In this document: piece after piece, positions 1 to 7,795 of the stretch
Numbering within the stretch: the first letter of the stretch is position 1
Layout: every line of letters starts with the position of its first letter
Origin: an uncultured Bacillota bacterium
GTDB taxonomy: Bacteria; Bacillota; Clostridia; Oscillospirales; Oscillospiraceae
NCBI GenBank assembly: GCA_947649625.1
Contig: CANSSJ010000016.1
Location: forward strand, 1 to 38,120
Length of the DNA stretch: 38,120 nucleotides
Reading direction: 5' to 3'
Notes under the pieces: model-generated
The model's input: the letters and a program-made list of their open reading frames with translations, nothing else
The model's database searches: none
What the model was told of the DNA's origin: nothing
Made by a program: the position numbers and the translations under genes

Positions 1-1
1 C

Positions 2-3000
2 CGTAACCAGGTGGCCCAGCTGGCCCTGAACACCCTCAAGTCCCCCGTGGTGGACTTGAAGGACGGCACCTTTGACATCTCCAGCGGTGACGGCCAGGTC
101 GTCATCACCGGCGGTTCCCGTGAGTACATCGTCCGGTCCAGCCGCGAGAGCTACGCCTACGCCATCAACGACACTGAGAGCGAGGGCAGCTCCGCCTCCG
201 GCGTCAGCGGCGCCACCGTGGAGCTGGGCGAGCACCTGTACAACGGCGACCTGGAGCTGAACGACGAGACCGACGTGTTTGGCCGTCCCGCCCGCGAGTG
301 GGTCTATGACGGCAAGGAGATCGGCACCTACGCCAAGGACGAGCTGCTGCGCCGGGAGTACACCGCCAAGGTGACCGGCCGCGACCTGTACGACCAGCTG
401 GGCTCCTCCATCGTGAACAACATCGGCGGCTCCGGCAACAATGCCTGGACCCTGATCGTCTCTGTCGACGGCGAGCCCGACACCACCCTGTCCAAGGCTG
501 ACATCACCCGCAGCAACACCGACGGCGTGCTGAAGACCGACAAGGGCGTGCTGACCCAGGTGTTCGTGGACTCCGGCAACAAGGAAGTCTACATCGCCGT
601 CATCAACACCTTCCTGGCCATCGCCACCGAGGACTATGACTCCAAGAACGAAGAGGTCAAGCTGGACGTCTACGCTCTGGACCGGAGCGCCAACTGGACC
701 TCCAAAGCCCCCGACTATATCAAGAACAAGGGCAATGAGAAGACCTCTGTCACTGTTGAGGACGAGGACATCGACGTCTCCGGCGTGAAGGACGGCGACA
801 TGTTCCTGGTCACCGTGGCCGACGGCAAGATCCAGACCATGACCGCCCCCGAGGTGCTGTCTGACCGCGAGATCAACAGCTTCAAGGTGGGCAAGGACGT
901 GGAGTCCGAGGGCAAGACCTATGAGTACGCCGACACCGCCAAGTACGACGTGGACGTTCTGAAGGGCTACGCCAACACCAACCTGAAGGACAACACCTAC
1001 AACATCATCCTGGACAAGTACGGCTACCTCATCGGCATCGAGCAGAATGAGGACGCCGACCAGTACCTGTTCCTCACCGGCATGGACGGCAACAGCAGCG
1101 ACCTGGCCACCAAGAACGCTGACGCCAACGTCATCTTCCTGGACGGCACTATGGAGACCGTCACTGTGGCCGTGAAGGACAGCAAGCTGCCCACCAGCGG
1201 CCCCCAGATGAACACCTGGTGCACCTACAGCGTGGACAGCAAGGGCGTCTACACCCTGAAGCAGGTGGGCCACGCCGACGTGAGCAACTGGGATGTGTTC
1301 CAGAAGGATACCAACCTCACCAACAAGGGCACCGACGACGTAACCATCGACAACAAGAACGTCTCCCTGCCCGCCAACACTGGCAACGCCTACGGCAATG
1401 ACAAGACCGTCTACATCAACGTGGAGACCGATGCTATCAAGGCCGCCACTATCGCGAGCACAAGCGCCGGTATCAACTACTACTGGCACGTTATTATTGA
1501 CGACGTGGATTCCGTCACCGTGGGCGTCCGCAACACCAGCCTGAAGGTTGTGGACCAGACCGCTGCCGGCACCGACGGCACCACTGAGGCCAAAGCCAAG
1601 GCCATCAACTCTGAGATTTACGCCCTGTACGATGACGACGGCTACATCATCGCCGCCGTGACCATCGGCGTGGACGACGGCGCGAGCAAGACTTACGCCT
1701 ACATCCACAGTGACGGCGTGATACGCGAGCGCTACAACAAGGCCGACGACGAGTGGACCTGGGTCCGCGAGGCCATTGTGGACGGCAAGATCGTTGAGCT
1801 GACCGAGGTCGGCAGCGGCACCGCTCTGAGCGTGCTGAAGGACGACGTGGCCCAGGGCAGCTGGTATGAGGTCAAGTCCGACTCCAAGGGCAATGTCAAG
1901 AGCGTCAAGTTCCTGGACACCAAGGATTACACTCCCGGTTCCAACCAGCAGTGGATTGACGATGTCGCCGACGTGGAGGCCGCTGTCAATAAGGAAGATA
2001 CCGTAATCCTCCAGGTGGAAGGCATGGACAAGGCCACTGTCAAGCTGACCGTTGAGGAAGGCACCCTGTACACCGACACCGCCGCCAAGAAGGGCTTCTC
2101 CATCTCCCCCGACGTGAAGACCGTTCTCTGCCTGTCTGACGGCACCGCCCACAAGGCCAACCACATCAGCGACGGCTGCTTCGACGACTGCGACGACAAG
2201 TACACCGGCCGCACCGCTCTGGACCAGGCCATCCGTAACCTGGACAGCAACTTCACCGGCGAGCTGAACGTCGTGTTCGACAAGGGCGACGCTGTGGTCA
2301 TCATCCTGGTCGACCAGACCGTGGACGAGGGCGCTGAGCCTGATCCCGGCCCCACCCCCACTCCCACTGGTGATTTCGGTTCCCTTGTTGACAAGACTGC
2401 TGTGGCAGATACCTTAGACCTGGTTAACTTCAGCGAAACTGGCTCCTATGACATGAACACTGATACTGGTGTAATTAGCCAGTTCAATCGGATTGCCGGC
2501 AAGAGCCTGCCCACGCAGCTCACTGAGTACCTGGCCAACCAGGGCTTCACCGAGATTGGCGATATTGCGCGGAACAGCAGCAACAATGGCTATGAGGTTG
2601 AGGCCAAGAACGCTGATGGCATCAAGATGAAGGTAGCCCTGGCCGATTCCGCAATCGACCTGATTAACGAGGTTACCATTGACGGTGATAAGTACTACGC
2701 TGCCGCTACGGACGGTATTGATGACATTCTGGGCGCTGATTATGATGCCGCTGAGCACGGCACATATGCCAAGACCGGCACCAGCTATGTTGCTGTAACT
2801 GCTGCCCCTGAGAGTGGCAAGAGCTACGAGACCGGCTATGTCGCCGTGACCGCGAGTACCACGGTTGCAGGCATGGGCGCTTTGACCAATGCTACTGATA
2901 AGACAAAGAGCATTACCGCTACAGCTGCACCCACTGAGGGCGCTTATGCCAAGATTGGCGCCGCCACTACCGTAAAGATTACTGTGACCTATGATGTTGC

Positions 3001-3181
3001 GGGTGGCGACTCTTCCAAAGCTACAGCCGCTATTGCCTTTACCTGTGACCAGACCACATCTGCGACTACGGGTTCCCTTGCGGCTGGTGCCAAGACTGCC
3101 ACCGTGACGGTTTCTCTGGTTGCCAATGACGTGGCCGCCGGTACTGACGTTGAGATTGAGTTGACTGCTATCGACGGTTAA
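2..3181 (+). CDS. S-layer / SLH-type surface protein, 5' end cut by window
   Basis: The reading frame is open from the first bases and ends with TAA at 3179-3181, so the N-terminus lies outside the window. The first visible residues (NQVAQLALNTLK) resemble the end of an SLH repeat, the module that holds S-layer proteins on cell-wall polymers. What follows is about 1,050 residues of Asp-, Thr- and Gly-rich beta-type sequence with almost no cysteine, as in Oscillospiraceae S-layer proteins. A Pro/Thr linker (about 2338-2370) separates this body from a C-terminal domain that carries two related segments (GTYAKTGTSYVAV and GAYAKIGAATTVKI). Codon use changes at the linker: before it about nine in ten sampled codons end in G/C, after it about six in ten. 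The likely role is a structural cell-surface protein. Exact family assignment is inferred because the SLH repeats are mostly missing. Confidence 0.75.
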   Translation, partial: RNQVAQLALNTLKSPVVDLKDGTFDISSGDGQVVITGGSREYIVRSSRESYAYAINDTESEGSSASGVSGATVELGEHLYNGDLELNDETDVFGRPAREWVYDGKEIGTYAKDELLRREYTAKVTGRDLYDQLGSSIVNNIGGSGNNAWTLIVSVDGEPDTTLSKADITRSNTDGVLKTDKGVLTQVFVDSGNKEVYIAVINTFLAIATEDYDSKNEEVKLDVYALDRSANWTSKAPDYIKNKGNEKTSVTVEDEDIDVSGVKDGDMFLVTVADGKIQTMTAPEVLSDREINSFKVGKDVESEGKTYEYADTAKYDVDVLKGYANTNLKDNTYNIILDKYGYLIGIEQNEDADQYLFLTGMDGNSSDLATKNADANVIFLDGTMETVTVAVKDSKLPTSGPQMNTWCTYSVDSKGVYTLKQVGHADVSNWDVFQKDTNLTNKGTDDVTIDNKNVSLPANTGNAYGNDKTVYINVETDAIKAATIASTSAGINYYWHVIIDDVDSVTVGVRNTSLKVVDQTAAGTDGTTEAKAKAINSEIYALYDDDGYIIAAVTIGVDDGASKTYAYIHSDGVIRERYNKADDEWTWVREAIVDGKIVELTEVGSGTALSVLKDDVAQGSWYEVKSDSKGNVKSVKFLDTKDYTPGSNQQWIDDVADVEAAVNKEDTVILQVEGMDKATVKLTVEEGTLYTDTAAKKGFSISPDVKTVLCLSDGTAHKANHISDGCFDDCDDKYTGRTALDQAIRNLDSNFTGELNVVFDKGDAVVIILVDQTVDEGAEPDPGPTPTPTGDFGSLVDKTAVADTLDLVNFSETGSYDMNTDTGVISQFNRIAGKSLPTQLTEYLANQGFTEIGDIARNSSNNGYEVEAKNADGIKMKVALADSAIDLINEVTIDGDKYYAAATDGIDDILGADYDAAEHGTYAKTGTSYVAVTAAPESGKSYETGYVAVTASTTVAGMGALTNATDKTKSITATAAPTEGAYAKIGAATTVKITVTYDVAGGDSSKATAAIAFTCDQTTSATTGSLAAGAKTATVTVSLVANDVAAGTDVEIELTAIDG

Positions 3182-3214
3182 GCACCAGCGAAAGATACCT
3201 TTGCAATGAGAAAA

Positions 3215-3246
3215 AGGACCCGCCCCGGGAGGGGCGGGTCCTCTTT
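3215..3246. terminator. Bidirectional rho-independent terminator
   Basis: An 11-bp GC-rich stem (GGACCCGCCCC with GGGGCGGGTCC) and a GGGA loop lie between the convergent S-layer and tail-fibre-like genes. It is followed by TCTTT on the plus strand and preceded by AAAAA, which gives a U-tract on the minus strand. It can end both transcripts. Confidence 0.8.
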
Positions 3247-3251
3247 GCCTC

Positions 3252-3725
3252 TCAGTCCATCGGGCAGAAAGCGAATACGTGGTAGGTGTAATTAAACCAG
3301 TTCGACTGGAAAAAGACATCGTCCGTATACCATGTGACGGTGTTCCCGTTCCAGGTAATGTGCATCGTAAAGGTCCGGTTGCCTGAGCCGACGGTATGAG
3401 TGCTGTTGAAGGGGAGAATAGTCATCTGCAACCCGCCGGTCGAGGTAAAGATAAAGACCAGCGCCGGCTTTTTCGGAAAGGTCAGACTGTTGGGGTGGCT
3501 CTCGCCGAAGTTTTCGGAGTTGGTGCCGTCCCCCTTGTAGCTGGTGATGTAGATTTGGCAGTTGCCGTGCCTGGGCGAGGCTTCCGTCAGCGCGGCCAGG
3601 GCGGCGGCGTGCTCCCCCAGCGCGGCGTCGATCTTGGCGTTGTCCGCGTTGAAGTCTTCCATCAGGACGCGGTCGTCCCTCGACCACTGGCTGAGAGAGT
3701 AGTTGGGTGTTTGATTACTTGGCAT
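3252..3725 (-). CDS. Tail-fibre-like phage protein (orphan)
   Basis: A 157-residue protein. The start is the ATG at 3725-3723, seven bases after an AGGAGG; another ATG six bases upstream lies too close to that Shine-Dalgarno. The N-terminal part (NYSLSQWSRDDRVLMEDFNADNAKIDAAL read as two pieces, about residues 8-36) matches the style of short tail-fibre or tail-collar proteins in Clostridia prophages, where a Trp-rich start precedes a DFNxDNAKID helix. The rest is rich in Asn, Thr, Phe and Trp with no cysteine until the last residues, consistent with a beta-structured receptor-binding tip. It stands alone between an S-layer gene and a PTS gene, about 26 kb from the tail operon that ends at 29387. 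Function is inferred from composition and the N-terminal motif. Confidence 0.6.
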   Translation of the reverse strand: MPSNQTPNYSLSQWSRDDRVLMEDFNADNAKIDAALGEHAAALAALTEASPRHGNCQIYITSYKGDGTNSENFGESHPNSLTFPKKPALVFIFTSTGGLQMTILPFNSTHTVGSGNRTFTMHITWNGNTVTWYTDDVFFQSNWFNYTYHVFAFCPMD

Positions 3726-3797
3726 GTTCATGCCTCCTTTCACCAATGGAGGAGAAAGGGGAAAAATTGCACGTTTCCATACATTTATTGGCAATGA

Positions 3798-3818
3798 GGG
3801 CGCACTGCGCCCTTTTTT
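3798..3818 (+). terminator. Terminator-like hairpin with T-tract
   Basis: GGGCGC-ACT-GCGCCC followed by TTTTTT on the plus strand. No plus-strand gene ends just before it; the nearest is the S-layer gene at 3181. It may be a remnant terminator whose gene was separated from it by the tail-fibre-like gene, or it may insulate fruA from upstream transcription. Confidence 0.6.
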
Positions 3819-3875
3819 GTTTATAATGTCCAAAATCGAAATGTAATTTTTGTGAGTAAAATTGATTAAATCTGA

Positions 3876-3904
3876 TTGACTTACTTTAAATATGCTGATA
3901 TAAT
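3876..3904 (+). promoter_or_regulatory. fruA promoter
   Basis: TTGACT (3876-3881) and a consensus TATAAT (3899-3904) are separated by exactly 17 bp, in an AT-rich stretch 62 bp before the fruA ATG. The octamer TCTGATTG (3871-3878) overlaps the -35 box. A near copy, TCTGATCG, sits at the -35 region of the fruR promoter (6951-6958), which makes it a candidate operator for the local DeoR-type regulator. Confidence 0.8.
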
Positions 3905-3965
3905 CACAATACAAAAACAATTAAAACTATATAATCTTAAATGGTCAAGAAAGGAAGTATCCACA

Positions 3966-5888
3966 ATGCGCATTACCGATCTGCTTCGGCCCGAAGCCAT
4001 CCAGCTCCACGCCGCGCCCGCCGACAAGGCTGCCGCCATCGACCTGCTGGTGGACCTCCACGAGAAAGCCGGGAATATCTCTGACAAAGCGGCCTACAAA
4101 AAGGAGATCTGGGCCCGGGAGGAGTTGGACTCCACCGCCGTGGGCGACGGTGTGGCCGTCCCTCACGCCCGCTGCGCCGCCGTGAAACAGGCCAGCCTGG
4201 CCGCCGTCACCGTCCCTGACGGGCTGGATTACGACTCCCCCGATGGGGAGCCCTCCAGGCTGTTCTTCATGATCGCGGCTCCGGAGAACGGCGGCGACAT
4301 CCACATGGACATGCTGGCCCACCTGATGGTCATGCTCATGGACGAGGAGTTCTGCCAGAAGCTGCTGGACACCCGGGATGTGCGGACCTTCCTGGAGCTG
4401 ATCGACACCCAGGAGCGGGCCAAGTACCCCGACGAGGCCCCCACCGCCCCCGCGGAGGAGGCCGGAAAGCTCCGGGTGCTGGCCATCACCGCCTGCCCCA
4501 CCGGTATCGCCCATACATATATGGCCGCCGAGGCACTGGAGAAGAAGGGCCGGGAGCTGAACATCGGCGTCAAGGCCGAGACCCAGGGCTCCGGCGGGGC
4601 CAAAAATATCCTCACCCGGGAGGAGATCGCCGCCTGCGACGGCATCATCATCGCCGCCGACAAGAACGTGGACCTGGCACGGTTCGACGGCAAGCCCCTG
4701 CTGCGGGTGCCCGTGTCCGACGGCATCAACAAGCCCCAGGAGCTGATTGAGAAGATCGTCAACGGTCAGGCCCCCGTCTACCATCACCAGAGCGGGGCCG
4801 TGGAGGAGGACACCGGCAATGAGAGCCTGGGCCGGCAGCTGTACAAGCACCTGATGAACGGCGTGTCCCACATGCTCCCCTTCGTCATCGGCGGCGGCAT
4901 CATCATGGCCCTGTCCTTCCTGCTGGACGGCGGGGCGGCGGGGACGGCGGCCTTCGGCTCCTCCTGGGCCCTCCCTGCCTTCTTTAACAAGGTGGGCAAT
5001 CTGGCCTTCAGCTTTATGGTGCCCATCCTGTCCGCCTTTATCGCCCAGTCCATCGCCGACCGGCCCGGCCTGATGGTGGGCTTTGTGGGGGGCTCCCTGG
5101 CGGCCACCGGCGCTACCTTCGCCTACTTCGCCGACCCCACTGTGCCCATCATCCCCGCCGGCTTCCTGGGCGGCCTGCTGGCCGGTTTTGTGGGCGGCTG
5201 GTTCATGAAGTGGCTGCGCCGTGCCTGTGACAAGCTGCCCCAGTCTCTGGAGGGCTTGAAGCCCATCCTCATCTACCCCGTGGCGGGTCTGCTGTTCATC
5301 GGGGCCTTCATGTGCCTGGTCAACCCCTTTGTGGGGATGCTCAACAGCGCACTGACCAACGGGCTGAACTCCATGGCCGGTTCCTCCGCAATCATTCTGG
5401 GCGCTCTGGTGGCCGGGATGCAGGCCACCGATATGGGCGGGCCCATCAACAAGGCGGCTTACGTATTCGGCACCGCCTCCATCGGTATGGCGGCGGGGGG
5501 CTTCTCCCCGGTGATGGCCGCCGTGATGGCGGGCGGCATGGTGCCCCCCATTGCCATCGCCCTGGCCACCATCTTCTTTAAAAACCGCTTTACCGAGGAA
5601 GAGCGCAAGTCCGGCCCGGTGAACTTCATCATGGGCCTGTCCTTCATCACCGAGGGGGCCATCCCCTATGCCGCTTCCGACCCTCTGCATGTAATTCCGT
5701 CCTGCATTGTAGGCTCCGCCGTGGCCGGCGCACTGTCTATGGCCTTCGGCTGCGCCTCCCCCGCGCCCCACGGCGGGCTGTTCGTCTTCCCCGTCATGCA
5801 GAATCCCCTGGGCTACGCCGCCGCCATCGCTGTTGGCTCTGTGGCCGGTATGTTTATGCTGGGGCTGCTGAAAAAGAAGAAAGTGTGA
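3966..5888 (+). CDS. fruA: PTS fructose transporter, EIIABC
   Basis: A 640-residue protein with all three fructose PTS domains in the order A-B-C. EIIA occupies about residues 1-150, with the phospho-accepting His67 in VAVPHAR. EIIB starts near 168, with the phospho-cysteine Cys177 in the CPTGIAHT loop. EIIC (about 280-635) is a polytopic membrane domain. It takes up fructose and phosphorylates it to fructose-1-phosphate using phosphate passed from PEP through EI and HPr. The start is ATG 3966, about 8 bases after GGAAG; upstream codons in the same frame lie inside the promoter and are not coding. It has its own promoter and is followed by an oxidoreductase and then fruR-fruK. Length and domain order fit FruA well. 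Confidence 0.95.
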   Translation: MRITDLLRPEAIQLHAAPADKAAAIDLLVDLHEKAGNISDKAAYKKEIWAREELDSTAVGDGVAVPHARCAAVKQASLAAVTVPDGLDYDSPDGEPSRLFFMIAAPENGGDIHMDMLAHLMVMLMDEEFCQKLLDTRDVRTFLELIDTQERAKYPDEAPTAPAEEAGKLRVLAITACPTGIAHTYMAAEALEKKGRELNIGVKAETQGSGGAKNILTREEIAACDGIIIAADKNVDLARFDGKPLLRVPVSDGINKPQELIEKIVNGQAPVYHHQSGAVEEDTGNESLGRQLYKHLMNGVSHMLPFVIGGGIIMALSFLLDGGAAGTAAFGSSWALPAFFNKVGNLAFSFMVPILSAFIAQSIADRPGLMVGFVGGSLAATGATFAYFADPTVPIIPAGFLGGLLAGFVGGWFMKWLRRACDKLPQSLEGLKPILIYPVAGLLFIGAFMCLVNPFVGMLNSALTNGLNSMAGSSAIILGALVAGMQATDMGGPINKAAYVFGTASIGMAAGGFSPVMAAVMAGGMVPPIAIALATIFFKNRFTEEERKSGPVNFIMGLSFITEGAIPYAASDPLHVIPSCIVGSAVAGALSMAFGCASPAPHGGLFVFPVMQNPLGYAAAIAVGSVAGMFMLGLLKKKKV

Positions 5889-5895
5889 TATCATG

Positions 5896-5922
5896 GTTTT
5901 CCCGCCCTCCGAGCGGGGAAAC
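5896..5922 (+). other. Intercistronic hairpin after fruA
   Basis: GTTTTCCCGC and GCGGGGAAAC form a stem of about 10 bp (one non-Watson-Crick pair) around CCTCCGA, eight bases after the fruA stop. There is no T-tract, so it is more likely an mRNA-stability or partial attenuation element between fruA and the oxidoreductase than a full terminator. Confidence 0.45.
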
Positions 5923-5954
5923 AGGGAAAAGTTTTGGAAAGGCAGGATTATGAT

Positions 5955-6935
5955 ATGAGTGACAATAAACAGCTGCGCTGGGCCGTGCTGGGCACGGGGG
6001 TCATCGCCAATCAGATGGCCCAGGCCCTCCAGTCCATGGGCCGCACGCTGGACGCCGTGGGCAACCGCACCTATGACAAGGCGGTCGCCTTTGCCGGGAA
6101 ATACGGCGTGCCCAAGGTCTACACCGACTATAACGAGATGTTCACCGACCCGGACATCGACATCATCTACATCACCACCCCCCACAACACCCATATGGCT
6201 TTTCTGGAGCAGGCCCTGTCCCACGGCAAGCATGTGCTGTGTGAGAAGTCCATCACCCTGAACAGCCAGGAGCTGGACCGGGCTGAGGCGCTGGCGAAGG
6301 AGAACGGCGTGGTGCTGGCCGAGGCTATGACCATCTACCACATGCCCCTCTACCGGGAGCTGCGGGAGCGGGTGGCCTCCGGGGCGCTGGGGAAGGTCAA
6401 CCTGATTCAGCTCAATTTTGGCAGCTATAAGGTCTACGACATGAACAACCGCTTTTTCAATCCCAATCTGGCCGGGGGCGCTATGCTGGACATCGGGGTG
6501 TACGCCCTCTCCCTGGCCCGGCTGTTCCTGGAGTCCAACCCGGATCAGGTGAGCTCCTTCGTCCGCAAGGCCCCCACCGGAGTTGACGAGAGCGCCGCCA
6601 TCGCCATGGCCAACCGGGAGGGCCAGCTGGTTACCGCGACCCTGTCCCTCCACTCCAAGCAGCCCAAGCGGGCGGTGATCTCCTGCGAGAAGGGGTACAT
6701 TGAGATCATGGAGTACCCCCGGGCCGACGAGGCGGTCATTGTGGACGCCGAGACCGGGGAGCGGGAGGCCGTCCGGGCCGGAAAGACCGCCGACGCCCTG
6801 CGCTATGAGCTGGAGGACATGGAGGAGGCCGTCCGCGCCGGGGGCGATATGCTGCTGCCCTATACCGCGGACGTAATGGAGCTGATGACCGGCCTGCGAA
6901 AGGAATGGGGCGTGGTTTATCCGGAGGAAAAATAA
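5955..6935 (+). CDS. Gfo/Idh/MocA family oxidoreductase
   Basis: A 326-residue NAD(P)-dependent dehydrogenase of the Gfo/Idh/MocA family. The Rossmann nucleotide-binding loop GTGVIAN is near residue 15. TPHNTHMAFLEQAL and GKHVLCEKSITLN follow, the latter being the family EKP region with Ser in place of Pro. The C-terminal substrate domain contains GGAMLDIGVYALSLA. Such enzymes oxidise or reduce sugars, sugar alcohols or dihydrodiols; the exact substrate cannot be read here. The start is the ATG at 5955 after GGAAAGG; a TTG 21 bases upstream is in frame but overlaps the Shine-Dalgarno. It lies 66 bp after fruA on the same strand, so it probably shares the fruA transcript. A role in sugar or polyol use is inferred from that position. 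Confidence 0.9.
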   Translation: MSDNKQLRWAVLGTGVIANQMAQALQSMGRTLDAVGNRTYDKAVAFAGKYGVPKVYTDYNEMFTDPDIDIIYITTPHNTHMAFLEQALSHGKHVLCEKSITLNSQELDRAEALAKENGVVLAEAMTIYHMPLYRELRERVASGALGKVNLIQLNFGSYKVYDMNNRFFNPNLAGGAMLDIGVYALSLARLFLESNPDQVSSFVRKAPTGVDESAAIAMANREGQLVTATLSLHSKQPKRAVISCEKGYIEIMEYPRADEAVIVDAETGEREAVRAGKTADALRYELEDMEEAVRAGGDMLLPYTADVMELMTGLRKEWGVVYPEEK

Positions 6936-6945
6936 TTAAAACCGC

Positions 6946-6974
6946 TTGCTTCTGATCGTTTGTGATGATATGAT
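6946..6974 (+). promoter_or_regulatory. fruR-fruK promoter
   Basis: TTGCTT (6946-6951) and TATGAT (6969-6974) with a 17-bp spacer, starting 10 bp after the oxidoreductase stop. The spacer begins with TCTGATCG, shared with the fruA promoter, and contains further TGAT repeats, as expected for a regulator binding its own promoter. Confidence 0.7.
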
Positions 6975-6984
6975 GAAGAAAAAT

Positions 6985-7011
6985 GGTTCCCGTCCCGGAG
7001 GGGCAGGAACC
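6985..7011 (+). other. 5'-UTR hairpin before fruR
   Basis: GGTTCC (6985-6990) pairs with GGAACC (7006-7011), with further pairing inside (TCCC with GGGG). It lies in the predicted leader, about 20 bases before the fruR Shine-Dalgarno. On the minus strand it is followed by ATTTTTC, so it could also act as a weak terminator for antisense transcription. Confidence 0.45.
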
Positions 7012-7043
7012 AAAACGGAACATTTGGAAGGAGCGGCAAGCGT

Positions 7044-7793
7044 ATGGCACTGTTGGCGGAGCAGAGGATGGACCGGATTCTGGAGGAGCTGTCTCATCAT
7101 GAGTCGGTGAGCGTGGCCTATCTCAGTCAGGTGATCGGCGTGTCGGAGGCCACCGTCCGGCGGGACCTGACCGAGCTGGCCCAGCGGGGCAAGCTGAACA
7201 AGGTCCACGGGGGGGCCCTCCCCGTGAAGGAGACCTTCTACAGCGAGGAGCCCACTATGGAGGTGAAGCGCCAGCTCCACACCCCGGAGAAGAAGCGCAT
7301 CGCCCAGTACGCCGCCGGGCTCATCCGGGACGACGACGTGGTCTTTCTGGACGCCGGCTCCACCGTCATGCACATGGCCGACTACATCCGGGCACCCAGG
7401 GCCACCTTTGTCACCAACAGCGTGGAGTGCCTCCAGCGCCTGCCCCGGCTGGGGCTGCGGACCTATGTGCTGGGGGGCGTGCTCAAACCGGGCACCCTGG
7501 CCATTATCGGCGGGGAGGCCATGGAGGGGCTGAAAAAATACAATTTTACCAAGGTGTTTTTGGGCACTAACGGTATCTCTCTGGGCCAGGGCTTCACCAC
7601 CCCCGACCCGGAGGAGGCCATGGTCAAGGCGCTGGCCGCCGCCCGGTCCCAGCGGACCTGGGTGCTGGCCGACTCCAGCAAGTTTGACATTGTGACGGCG
7701 GCGGTGACCCTCCCCCTGGAGGGGGCGGAGATCGTTACCGACCGCCTGCGGGATACCCGATATTTGGACTATACAGTGGTCAAGGAGGTTTAA
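7044..7793 (+). CDS. fruR: DeoR/GlpR-family transcriptional regulator
   Basis: A 249-residue regulator. The N-terminal winged helix-turn-helix (about residues 5-58) contains VSEATVRRDLTELA, the DeoR-family recognition helix, followed by the family motif VHGGAL. The sensor domain (about 75-235) has DAGSTVMHMADYI and FLGTNGIS, the phosphosugar-binding fold of this family. FruR regulators of this class usually respond to fructose-1-phosphate and repress fru genes. Start ATG 7044 follows AAGGAG. The stop is two bases before fruK, whose Shine-Dalgarno (AAGGAGG) lies inside the last fruR codons, so translation is probably coupled. The symbol is given on the strength of the adjacent 1-phosphofructokinase and fructose PTS genes. 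Confidence 0.88.
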   Translation: MALLAEQRMDRILEELSHHESVSVAYLSQVIGVSEATVRRDLTELAQRGKLNKVHGGALPVKETFYSEEPTMEVKRQLHTPEKKRIAQYAAGLIRDDDVVFLDAGSTVMHMADYIRAPRATFVTNSVECLQRLPRLGLRTYVLGGVLKPGTLAIIGGEAMEGLKKYNFTKVFLGTNGISLGQGFTTPDPEEAMVKALAAARSQRTWVLADSSKFDIVTAAVTLPLEGAEIVTDRLRDTRYLDYTVVKEV

Positions 7794-7795
7794 TT

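Noticed and set aside
3945-6653. A 902-codon open frame on the minus strand opposite fruA and the oxidoreductase
   Set aside because: It is His/Gly/Gln-rich, has no ribosome site and mirrors strongly GC-biased codons of clear genes. It is a shadow frame.
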